DNA from: an uncultured Granulosicoccaceae bacterium
Lineage (GTDB): Bacteria > Pseudomonadota > Gammaproteobacteria > Granulosicoccales > Granulosicoccaceae
DNA: 64,000 bases
Direction: 5' to 3'
Assembly: GCA_937922675.1 (NCBI GenBank)
Contig: CALAJN010000002.1
Coordinates: 1 to 64,000, forward strand
Below are positions 1-7,236 of the stretch, piece after piece; position 1 is the first letter of the stretch; each line of letters opens with the position of its first letter. Made by a program: the position numbers and the translations under genes. The notes beneath the pieces were generated by a model that did no database searches, was not told the origin of the DNA, and worked only from the letters and a program-made list of their open reading frames with translations.

Positions 1-45
1 GCTGTCAACATAGACTCGTTTTACTCGGCTTCGCACGTGGATAGA

Positions 46-354
46 CTACAAGACCGCCACGTAATCCCGCTTTTCTTCGTTGGTTTGATTTGCAGATAGC
101 AAAGCAACCATCAACATGTGACAGAGCAGGACATCACCGATCGCCGTATTGGGACTTAGGTTGTTGTATGTCTGAGTCCCTTGAGTAGCTAGTCCTTGCG
201 CGTGCTGCACGCTCTCGAACAGGTGAAGGCCTAGCCATTCAAATAGACTATGGTGGTTACGTTCCGGCTGATCGGCTGTCGAGGCAGCTCCCTGCTGTAC
301 TGCTTCAGGATCGTTGACAGCCGGTATAACGCTAGCCCTCAGCGTACGTCGAGG
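46..354 (-). other. Unassigned open frame without a start codon
   Basis: A 102-codon frame on the minus strand runs from just after a stop at 355-357 to a stop at 46-48. Its translation looks protein-like (for example LFEWLGLHLFES, then a hydrophobic GDVLLCHMLMVALLSA stretch near the C-terminus). No ATG, GTG or TTG occurs in its first half. I do not recognise the family. It lies beside decayed transposase fragments, so it is most simply the tail of a truncated gene. Confidence 0.2.
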
Positions 355-450
355 TTATCGCGTAGTCGGCCGTGTTGGTCGAGATCTTGAATTTCCGTGC
401 TGCTCTGGTAGGCCGGGTGAGGTTTGGATGCGTTCATCGCACGACGAACA

Positions 451-482
451 GAACCAACTCTATTTAGAACCAACTCTATTTA
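451..482. repeat. 16-bp perfect tandem duplication
   Basis: The unit GAACCAACTCTATTTA occurs twice back to back (451-466 and 467-482). The duplication sits at the truncated end of the IS66 transposase remnant and supplies that frame's stop codon (476-478). It may be a small slippage duplication or a scar of the event that cut the element. Confidence 0.8.
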
Positions 483-685
483 ATGTGCTGGATCACGCAC
501 ACTTGGGCCGGCACGACGTACAGCTCTTCGCTGGTGTTCTCACCGATCTCTCGCATCGTGCATTCACAAGCAAACTGAGGATCGGTTTCCGGAAAGTCGT
601 GCATCACACTTCCGCGCGGCGGATCAGCTGGTAACGGCTTTCGTGCTGGCTTGCGTGCTGGCTTGCGGTGTGAGCGCTTGGTCGG
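476..685 (-). mobile_element. IS66-family transposase (TnpC) remnant
   Basis: Reading the minus strand from about 685 to the stop at 476-478 gives 69 open codons. They contain the IS66 TnpC N-terminal zinc-binding region: a basic linker ending RKPLPADPPR, then VMHDFPETDP, FACECTM and REIGENTSEELYVVPAQV. In full IS66 TnpC proteins this part precedes a catalytic DDE domain of about 300 residues. Here it stops right after VIQHIK, so the catalytic core is gone and the fragment cannot be active. The left end coincides with a 16-bp tandem repeat, and the right end runs into an IS3-like fragment in another frame. Confidence 0.7.
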
Positions 686-735
686 TGAACCTTCTTGTGA
701 TTGATACGCCAGCCCTCGCGGCGATACCGTTGACC
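682..735 (-). mobile_element. IS3-family OrfB remnant (short)
   Basis: A different minus-strand frame from the IS66 fragment encodes GQRYRREGWRINHKKVHR. It resembles the conserved helix before the catalytic domain in IS3 OrfB integrases (LRREGWRINHKRVYR type). Only about 18 codons are recognisable. Upstream (736-900, minus) the frame is broken, with scattered protein-like pieces in shifted frames. Between 736 and the next gene's start at 1141 I see no intact gene. The short match makes the family call moderate. Confidence 0.45.
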
Positions 736-1124
736 GCTTTTCTCAGTGCCGTATCCAGGGCTTTTTCTGATCGGTATGGTACCCAGAGTCCAATTCCTTC
801 ACTACTCCACAGGCTTTGGCAACAGACTTTCGATACGCATCATTTAGATAGACCGAGAGTTCTCGCATGGCTCGTGAATAGTTCTGGGACTCAATGCTGA
901 CAGAATCCTCTGGTTTGGGACGTCACGCTTTAAGGCAGCAGCCCAATTTCCGTCCCTCGAAAGCTTGTTCCGGGAGGGTAGACGAGCTCAGGGTAGACCG
1001 GCAAAAGTGCCGTACTTACGGCGGTGTGCCGAGTTTTGGCGCTACATTTTGGTAATTTTGAGACAATTCTGAGCGATAAAGCACCATTTCCTGGCGCAAA
1101 CCTGCGTAAGCTTCCCCCCAGTGT

Positions 1125-1132
1125 AAAGGAGG
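1125..1132 (+). promoter_or_regulatory. Strong Shine-Dalgarno that fixes a TTG start
   Basis: AAAGGAGG lies 8 nt upstream of TTG at 1141. The longer reading from GTG 1024 has no comparable ribosome-binding site and adds 39 residues unlike the family, so TTG 1141 is the likely start. Confidence 0.75.
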
Positions 1133-1140
1133 ACCCGTCA

Positions 1141-3105
1141 TTGGTTGCGCGTGTGGATAAGTCAGAGAGTTTTTCGAGAACACTCGAAGCCCTGACCAAC
1201 AATCTGGCCAACACTGGGAGGGGGCGCAAGCAGCTGTTCAGCGGCGCGGTTGACTTTATTTTGGCGTTACTTAGCTTGTGGGGCGCGTACTCTCTGCGCC
1301 ACGGCGAGCTGTTCACTGATTTTGGCAGTACCTGGCATTTGTTCCTGGTGCTACCGGCGCTAACCGTACTGGTGTTCCTTTCACTCGGCATCTACCGATG
1401 GTCGGTGCGGTCGACCAACCAGCGGCTGTACCGCCAGATTCTCAAAGGATCTGCGCTCGCGTCCTTGGCGCTGGTGCTCGTCGCCTTTCTGCTGCCACCA
1501 GACCGCGTCACGCCGCGCTCCCTGTTCGTGATTTTCGGGATGCTGCTGGCTATCGGTGCCTGTTTGGCTCGAGGGGTGTGGCAAGGGCTATTCGACGTTG
1601 ACAAAAAAGGGCAGCCCGTTGCGATCTATGGGGCAGGCGGCAGTGGCCAACAGCTCGCCATGCTGTTGGACAGGGACCAACACATTCGTCCGGTAATATT
1701 TATCGACGACGATCCGCGTCTCGCGGGATCTCGAGTTGCGGGTATGCTGGTTGTCTCTGGAGCGTCGCAGGAACTCCGCTCGGAGCTTTTGAGGCGTGAC
1801 GTGCAGCTTGTCGTGTTGGCCATACCCCAATTGTCCCGGCAGGCGTTTGACCAGAAGCTGGCCCTCTTTGTACAGATGGGAGTGACGCTCAAGACGGTGC
1901 CCAGTGTGCAGGACATGATGTCCGGCTCGTTTACCTCGGGACAGATTCGGGATATTTCAGTCAATGACATCCTCGGTCGGTCCGAGGTTGCGCCTGACAA
2001 ATCCTTGATAGGCAAGCGCGTGACGGGCCGTGCCGTATTGGTGACAGGCGGTGGTGGCTCTATCGGGTCGGAACTGGCAAGGCAGATCGCTGTGCTCAAT
2101 CCCGCTCGGCTGGTAGTACTCGACAGCAGCGAGGAAAACCTGTACGAAATCACCGAAGACATCACTCACAACCACGAGATGGCTCCGGGTCGATTCGTGC
2201 CCTGCCTAGGGTCGGTGAGGAGTCGCGACAGTGTTGACCGGCTTATGCGGGAATACCGGATCGACACCGTGTTCCATGCGGCAGCCTACAAGCATGTACC
2301 CATTATCGAGTCATATCCGGAGGAGGGCGTCCGTACCAACGTGTTTGGTACAAGAACCGTGCTGGAGTCCTCGATAGAGCATGGCGTAGCCGATTTCGTT
2401 TTGATCTCCACAGACAAGGCGGTCAGACCCACCAATGCGATGGGGGCATCCAAGCGTGCTGCTGAACTTGTTCTGCAAGCCGCGGCACTTGAGTCGCACA
2501 GCACGCGCATATCCATGGTGCGCTTTGGCAACGTGCTTGGGTCCTCCGGATCCGTGGTGCCCAAGTTCAAGCGTCAGATCCTGTCGGGCGGGCCGGTCAC
2601 GATTACACATCGAGACATCACTCGGTATTTCATGACGATTCCGGAAGCCGCACAGCTCGTGCTGCAGGCAAGTGCCATAGCGCGAGGCGGTGATGTCCAT
2701 GTGTTGGATATGGGAGAGCCTGTTCGCATTCTCGACCTGGCGCGAACCATGATCAGACTGTACGGAAAGTCCGTGAACGAGGCGGGCAATGAGGGAGGCG
2801 ATATCGCCATTGTTGAAGAAGGCTTGCGACCCGGTGAGAAAATGTATGAAGAGCTTTTTCTGACCGACGATCACGCCCGAACCGTGGTCGACAAGATCTT
2901 TACAGCGGACGAGGCCTATATGCCTGCTGCGCAGTTGAGCGCTCGTCTTCAACGCATCAGTGACATGCTCGACACCAGCGATGCCGCTAGCGTCAAAGCG
3001 GCGCTACTCGCGCTCGTTCAGGCCGCAGAAAGGCCTGAGGTCCGTACCTCGGCAGGCGAGCCGATTGAGGCGCGCAATGATCGCAGGCTCACGCCTGTGG
3101 TATGA
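1141..3105 (+). CDS. Long-form nucleotide-sugar 4,6-dehydratase/epimerase (WbpM/CapD/FlaA1 family), 654 aa
   Basis: Membrane-bound enzyme acting on a UDP-HexNAc sugar (typically UDP-GlcNAc 4,6-dehydration) for O-antigen, capsule or exopolysaccharide synthesis. About four transmembrane segments lie at residues 33-51, 65-83, 103-118 and 127-145. A CoA-binding-like Rossmann fold follows (IYGAGGSGQQ, about 161-171), then the catalytic extended SDR domain with its NAD(P) loop TGGGGSIGSE (about 302-311). The signature TDKAVRPTNAMGASK (about 424-438) carries the MxxxK that replaces YxxxK in this family. Length fits the long-form class. No glycosyltransferase neighbours are present; on its left are only IS remnants, so it may be the edge of a polysaccharide cluster cut by rearrangement. 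Exact substrate not deducible. Confidence 0.88.
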   Translation: MVARVDKSESFSRTLEALTNNLANTGRGRKQLFSGAVDFILALLSLWGAYSLRHGELFTDFGSTWHLFLVLPALTVLVFLSLGIYRWSVRSTNQRLYRQILKGSALASLALVLVAFLLPPDRVTPRSLFVIFGMLLAIGACLARGVWQGLFDVDKKGQPVAIYGAGGSGQQLAMLLDRDQHIRPVIFIDDDPRLAGSRVAGMLVVSGASQELRSELLRRDVQLVVLAIPQLSRQAFDQKLALFVQMGVTLKTVPSVQDMMSGSFTSGQIRDISVNDILGRSEVAPDKSLIGKRVTGRAVLVTGGGGSIGSELARQIAVLNPARLVVLDSSEENLYEITEDITHNHEMAPGRFVPCLGSVRSRDSVDRLMREYRIDTVFHAAAYKHVPIIESYPEEGVRTNVFGTRTVLESSIEHGVADFVLISTDKAVRPTNAMGASKRAAELVLQAAALESHSTRISMVRFGNVLGSSGSVVPKFKRQILSGGPVTITHRDITRYFMTIPEAAQLVLQASAIARGGDVHVLDMGEPVRILDLARTMIRLYGKSVNEAGNEGGDIAIVEEGLRPGEKMYEELFLTDDHARTVVDKIFTADEAYMPAAQLSARLQRISDMLDTSDAASVKAALLALVQAAERPEVRTSAGEPIEARNDRRLTPVV

Positions 3106-3233
3106 GGCAGCCGCGGCGAACGGACGGATGAGGCTGAATCGATGCAGGGCTTGCTTTGCAAGGTGACAGGCGAGAGCCGCAACAACAGGTTGCCGCGACA
3201 CTCGTCCTAAACTGCAAGACCACCCCTACGCAA

Positions 3234-3713
3234 TCATGCCAGCGGTGCAAAACCGCGTACAGTCAGTGGAGCCAATTGACCGTTCCGAAGCTCCGCAGAC
3301 ATGCTGCGCTTGAGCGTGTCTGCCAATGAGTGGGCTCTTCCCGTGAGCTCGGATCCATCCAGCACGACTCGGCGACGCTGCATGGGCACCGTGACGCTCT
3401 CGCCAGCAGCGAGATACAGGTGACCGTCTGCATGGGTGGCTGCCGTGAAGTCAAAGCGACCACGCCGGGTAGTTGTCTCGCTCGGAGTGAGCTGACGAAT
3501 GTCAGCATCGGCATCGCCCACGTTCGTGATGACCACCTCGAGTTCGTTGCTGGCGGCTGAGACGCGAGTATGTACCTCGAGAGCGGGCGTGCCGTGACCT
3601 GCCATCCCGGCCATGGCGGGGCTGGCAAGGTTTGCCAGTCCGGCAGTGGCGGCGAGGGCTCCAATGCGCTTGAGCGTACGGCGTTTGGCCTTGTCGGCAG
3701 CGAAATCCTTCAT
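3234..3713 (-). CDS. Secreted protein of unknown function with Tat-like signal, 159 aa
   Basis: Start chosen at ATG 3713, which has AGGAGA 6 nt upstream; the reading 16 codons longer lacks an SD. The N-terminus KRRTLKRIGALAATAGLANL followed by ASPAMAG looks like a twin-arginine signal peptide with an AxA-type cleavage site near residue 35. The mature part (about 125 aa) is predicted soluble and beta-rich: segments such as ELEVVITNVGDADADIRQ and AGESVTVPM suggest an immunoglobulin-like or cupredoxin-like fold. No cysteines or metal-binding motif seen. It is divergent from the cytochrome c' gene at 3927, so the pair may share a regulatory region of about 210 bp. Function unknown. Confidence 0.6.
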   Translation of the reverse strand: MKDFAADKAKRRTLKRIGALAATAGLANLASPAMAGMAGHGTPALEVHTRVSAASNELEVVITNVGDADADIRQLTPSETTTRRGRFDFTAATHADGHLYLAAGESVTVPMQRRRVVLDGSELTGRAHSLADTLKRSMSAELRNGQLAPLTVRGFAPLA

Positions 3714-3926
3714 GCGGGTTCTCCTGTGATGGAGCGAAAAAGATCTGGTCATCGCGTGCAATTGACAAGTGTGTACACCGGACGATCAGTTGTATTTCAC
3801 GATTGATGACAGTTGCTGTGTGTCTGGGCCGTAGCCTGAGAACCCGGTGGTTCTCCTCTGTGGCCTCTTGACTGTCGCTTCTGGCGGCGCCGTGTTAGTG
3901 TCTGTTGACCTTGTATGGCAACCCCC

Positions 3927-4391
3927 ATGAAACCTTTCAATGTAAAAACAGCGTGTGCCGTGCTGGTTGTATCCGGCACGGTTGTCGCCCACGAGGGCGC
4001 GTCCGGCATCGTCGCCGAGCGCATGGATGCGATGAGCGAATTTGGCGATGTCACCCAGTACATCGGAGACATGTTCAAGGGCCGGCAGGTGATGGACCGG
4101 GACACCATCGGCAATGCTGCGCGCCTGTACATCAAGCATGGCGACAAGATTCCGATGCAGTTCCCCGACACGCTACATAGCCGGACAAGTGGCAACACCG
4201 AGGCTCTTGATGCTATCTGGGAGCGCCGTGAGGCGTTCGACGCCAGCGCCCGAGAGTTTGTCGCGCGCAGTCGTGAGCTACTTGCCGCCTATGACCGGGG
4301 TGCCGAGCTGGACGAACTGAAAGCCGCGTTCTACAGCGTCGCTCGCGGGTGTCGCGAGTGTCATGACGACTTTCGCGCGGCACAGGACTGA
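3927..4391 (+). CDS. Cytochrome c' (class II c-type cytochrome), 154 aa
   Basis: The C-terminal CRECH (CxxCH) at about residues 142-146 is the haem c attachment site. Its C-terminal position in a mostly helical protein of about 130 mature residues is diagnostic of cytochrome c' (four-helix bundle; periplasmic electron transfer or NO/CO binding). The N-terminus MKPFNVKTACAVLVVSGTVV is a Sec signal. Helical segments include MDAMSEFGDVTQYIGDMF and WERREAFDASAREFVARS. An ATG four codons earlier (3915) is possible; neither has a good SD. Divergent from the Tat-type secreted protein. Confidence 0.85.
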   Translation: MKPFNVKTACAVLVVSGTVVAHEGASGIVAERMDAMSEFGDVTQYIGDMFKGRQVMDRDTIGNAARLYIKHGDKIPMQFPDTLHSRTSGNTEALDAIWERREAFDASAREFVARSRELLAAYDRGAELDELKAAFYSVARGCRECHDDFRAAQD

Positions 4392-4492
4392 TCCTGTGAA
4401 TGGATGTGCAACAGGAATTTGCGTTGTAGGCGCTTTTACCGTATTCCCCCTAAAACCGCTGGACTGAACAGTAGAGCAATCTCAGAGCGAAC

Positions 4493-4529
4493 GAAGGAGG
4501 TTTCAATGCGCAAGTCCCGATCTATGTAA
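4493..4529 (+). other. Strong ribosome-binding site on a 7-codon reading frame
   Basis: GAAGGAGG (4493-4500) is followed 5 nt later by ATG (4506) and the frame MRKSRSM with TAA at 4527-4529. It is the best Shine-Dalgarno in this neighbourhood but leads to no gene; the next gene is convergent on the minus strand. It could be a leader peptide or the 5' relic of a deleted gene. Confidence 0.3.
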
Positions 4530-4537
4530 ATCCCTCG

Positions 4538-5731
4538 CTACTTCATCGGTAGTGGGTAATGTAGCCCCCCATCGGAGTACAGCGCATTCTGGCCTCGTGG
4601 CAGATCAAACAGTGTGTCGGGCCCGAGGTGACGGGTGTATATATCGCTGTAGTTGCCCACCTGTTTGATCACCTGATAGCAAAAATCATTGGCAAGCCCC
4701 ATCATCTGTCCGAGCTTCGAGGTGATGCCCAGTTGGCGCTCGACAGTTTCACGGTCAGCATTGAGCCGGCTATCGATATTCTCCCTGGACAGATCGTACA
4801 GTTCACCATTGAGTAGACATTGGAAGGTCCAATTGACGATATCCAGCCAATTGTCGTCTTCATGGCGAACAACCGGTCCGAGGGGTTCGCGACTGATCTC
4901 TTCGATGAGGAGCGTATGTTCGTCAGGTCGTGGTAGCAGGGTGCGTTGTGCAAGCAAACTTGATTTGTCGCCGGTGTAGGCATCACAACTCTCGTCAGCA
5001 TATTGTCGGAGCGCCGTTATCCTGTCTTCAAAGTCACGTATTTCTATTGGGATACCTACGCTTGCAAAGTAGTCTTCGACATTGACCGCAGATGTACTCG
5101 CGCTCTGCACGCAGATTGACTTTCCCTGCAGGTCAGATAATTTGCGTATTTCATCGGCCTTGCGCACGAGCATGCCCTGACCATCGTAGAACACCACACC
5201 GCCGTAGTTGCCTCGTGATTCGACATCGCGGCTGAGTGTCCATGTGGTGTTACGGGACAAAACGTCCACTTCTCCGGATTGCAGCGACGCGAATCTGAGT
5301 TTGCTCGTCAAGGGGATGATATGCACCTGGCTTGCCCCTTGTTCGCCCAACACAGAAGCTGCAATGGCGCGGCAGATGTCGATATCGAAGCCGACGAACT
5401 CGCTGGAGTCCGGGTCCAGATAGCCGAAGCCTGGCAAGTCGGCGTTGCCACCACAGCGCAGTACCTTGCGATCAAGCACTGATTGCAATGTGTCTCCGCC
5501 GCCTGCGTATTTGACCGGCTGCCACACCACCTGTTGCGTAATAAACCCCTGTTGTGCGTTGCGCTGCTCTTCAAATACTGAAGTCAGGGTGGCCAATTCA
5601 CTGCTGAGGCGGGTGTTCTCGCTGGACAGCTCAGCGAGCCTGATTTGAAACTGCTCCGAGTCATCGCCCGAGCACGCGCTCAGCAACAGGGCCATGGAGA
5701 TGCCAAGGCCTGTATGTATTCGAACTTTCAC
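4538..5731 (-). CDS. Amino-acid-type solute-binding lipoprotein (SBP_bac_3) with coiled-coil spacer, 397 aa
   Basis: GTG start at 5731, overlapping the stop of the upstream MscS gene by 4 nt (GTGA). The lipobox LLLSAC places the lipidated Cys at residue 20. Residues about 27-60 form a heptad-rich helix (FQIRLAELSSENTRLSSELA), likely a coiled coil holding the domain away from the membrane. From about residue 78 the sequence is a family 3 periplasmic amino-acid-binding domain (KVLRCGGNADLPGFGYLDP, FVGFDIDICRAIAASVLG) of the AapJ/general L-amino-acid type. No ABC permease or ATPase lies nearby, and the gene is translationally coupled to a channel and a receptor, so a sensory role is more likely than import. 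The coiled-coil linker is unusual for this family. Confidence 0.82.
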   Translation of the reverse strand: MKVRIHTGLGISMALLLSACSGDDSEQFQIRLAELSSENTRLSSELATLTSVFEEQRNAQQGFITQQVVWQPVKYAGGGDTLQSVLDRKVLRCGGNADLPGFGYLDPDSSEFVGFDIDICRAIAASVLGEQGASQVHIIPLTSKLRFASLQSGEVDVLSRNTTWTLSRDVESRGNYGGVVFYDGQGMLVRKADEIRKLSDLQGKSICVQSASTSAVNVEDYFASVGIPIEIRDFEDRITALRQYADESCDAYTGDKSSLLAQRTLLPRPDEHTLLIEEISREPLGPVVRHEDDNWLDIVNWTFQCLLNGELYDLSRENIDSRLNADRETVERQLGITSKLGQMMGLANDFCYQVIKQVGNYSDIYTRHLGPDTLFDLPRGQNALYSDGGLHYPLPMK

Positions 5732-7236
5732 GATTGCGCCATCTCAGCCTGAGGCTCCGATTTCATGGTGTTGTCAGGGGACTCGCCAGTAGCCGATGTC
5801 AACTCCAGCCTCGCACGTCGCTGCTCGACAACGAGGCTGAACTCATGTGCAAAGCCCGGATTGCGGTTTATGACATCGTTGATCAGATCATGCGGTATGC
5901 ACAGGATCTCTGCACTTGTACCTGCAATCGCTTTGACGGGACTGACCGCTTTGCCGAACAAACCTGCCTCACCAAAGAATTCACCGGGGTGCAGGGTTTG
6001 TAGTGTCTTGCCCGCTTGGCTCGTGGTGCCGTAGCTCAGATGGACAACGCCGGAAAGAACAACTGAGACACCGGTTTCTGTCTCACTTTGATTGACGATG
6101 ACTTCTTCTTCTGCATACAGTTTCAGATGTGCGCCGGTCGCGAGTCGTTCACGGACTGTCTGCGGCAAGCGCGAGAAATGCGGCACCCAGTCCAGCCTGT
6201 TTTTCAGAGCGTCCATTGTTGCTTCCTGCGCGGCGTTGACTACCCGCTGACCGCTGTAGGTATGCAGGTTGTAAAGTGGGGTGGGCAGTTCGATGCGATG
6301 TCGCTGAAGCGCGTACCAGACTCGCGACATGAATTCCGCATGCACATCGTATTTTTCACCATAGTCGCTTATCCAGAAATCAGCGCTGTAGTGCATTGCA
6401 GGGTCATCGATTTTGGTGACGACAATACTTGGTGCCGGTTCTGCGAGTATGCCGGGTGTGTTGCTGAACACTTCGTCAAACATATCCTTGATTGTGTTCG
6501 GCGAGTGTTGATAGGAAAAGGTGAAGGTTTCTGAAACCAGCGCCGTCTTGTGTGGGCGATTGTGATTCTCGATCGATTCACCAGCGATGGAACCATTGGG
6601 TATGACGACCAGATCTCCGTTCCAGTTTTCGATATTGGTATAGCGCCAGTTCACCGCGGTGATCTTTCCCTCCACGTCGCCCACTTGCACCCAGTCACCG
6701 GGTTTGAAGGGACTGTTGGCAACCAGTAAAATGCCTGACACCAGGTTGCTCAGCGTGTCTTGCAATGCAAACGCGACAACGATGGAGCCGATACCCAGTG
6801 TGGTTGCCATTTCACGAATGGGCAGTGACCACAGGTTTTGTACAACATGAAAAACGATCAGCCCCATGATGGTGTAGGGCGGCAATCGCAGAAACATGTG
6901 CGGCACCATATTGCGCCAGTCTTCGGCCGAGTAACTGCCACTGCCGATCAACCGGAGTGTGAGTCGGAACACGGCAATCATCAGCGCACCCCAGAACAGC
7001 GTGCTGATGACCTTTGTCGGCAAGTTCTGTGCGTCCACATTGAACACGAAGCGCAGCAGAATCACGAGGACCAGCAGGGGCAAGAGAACATCGCGCAGCA
7101 TCAACAGCAGATCCGTAAACTGACCCCCATTGCGCCGCGTCCGGTCTATGCCCTCGTTAAGCAGAACAATCGCCAGTGGCACCAGAAGCACCAGCGCCAC
7201 GCACCAGTACACATAGCTTGTCGCCAACACACTCAT
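5728..7236 (-). CDS. MscS-type mechanosensitive channel with C-terminal cyclic-nucleotide-binding-like domain, 502 aa
   Basis: ATG 7236 overlaps the upstream stop by 4 nt (ATGA); a longer reading of 17 codons is possible but uncoupled. Transmembrane segments lie near residues 5-26, 51-64, 76-95 and 115-135. The MscS pore helix and beta domain follow (FALQDTLSNLVSGILLVAN, then FKPGDWVQVGDVEGKI, NWRYTNIENWNGDLVVIPN; about 155-215), then the alpha/beta domain to about 330. Residues about 360-470 form a Crp-type cNMP fold (GVSVVLSGVVHLSYG, GEFFGEAGLFG). After FFGEAGLFG the usual phosphate-binding Arg is not seen (KAVSPVKAIAG), so cAMP/cGMP binding is doubtful. Resembles the bCNG/MscS-cNMP group. 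Middle gene of a coupled trio. Confidence 0.88.
   Translation of the reverse strand: MSVLATSYVYWCVALVLLVPLAIVLLNEGIDRTRRNGGQFTDLLLMLRDVLLPLLVLVILLRFVFNVDAQNLPTKVISTLFWGALMIAVFRLTLRLIGSGSYSAEDWRNMVPHMFLRLPPYTIMGLIVFHVVQNLWSLPIREMATTLGIGSIVVAFALQDTLSNLVSGILLVANSPFKPGDWVQVGDVEGKITAVNWRYTNIENWNGDLVVIPNGSIAGESIENHNRPHKTALVSETFTFSYQHSPNTIKDMFDEVFSNTPGILAEPAPSIVVTKIDDPAMHYSADFWISDYGEKYDVHAEFMSRVWYALQRHRIELPTPLYNLHTYSGQRVVNAAQEATMDALKNRLDWVPHFSRLPQTVRERLATGAHLKLYAEEEVIVNQSETETGVSVVLSGVVHLSYGTTSQAGKTLQTLHPGEFFGEAGLFGKAVSPVKAIAGTSAEILCIPHDLINDVINRNPGFAHEFSLVVEQRRARLELTSATGESPDNTMKSEPQAEMAQS

Noticed and set aside
46-354. RebB/R-body-type protein for the left-edge frame
   Set aside because: Considered because of Gln/Thr-rich segments, but no motif of the family can be aligned with confidence.
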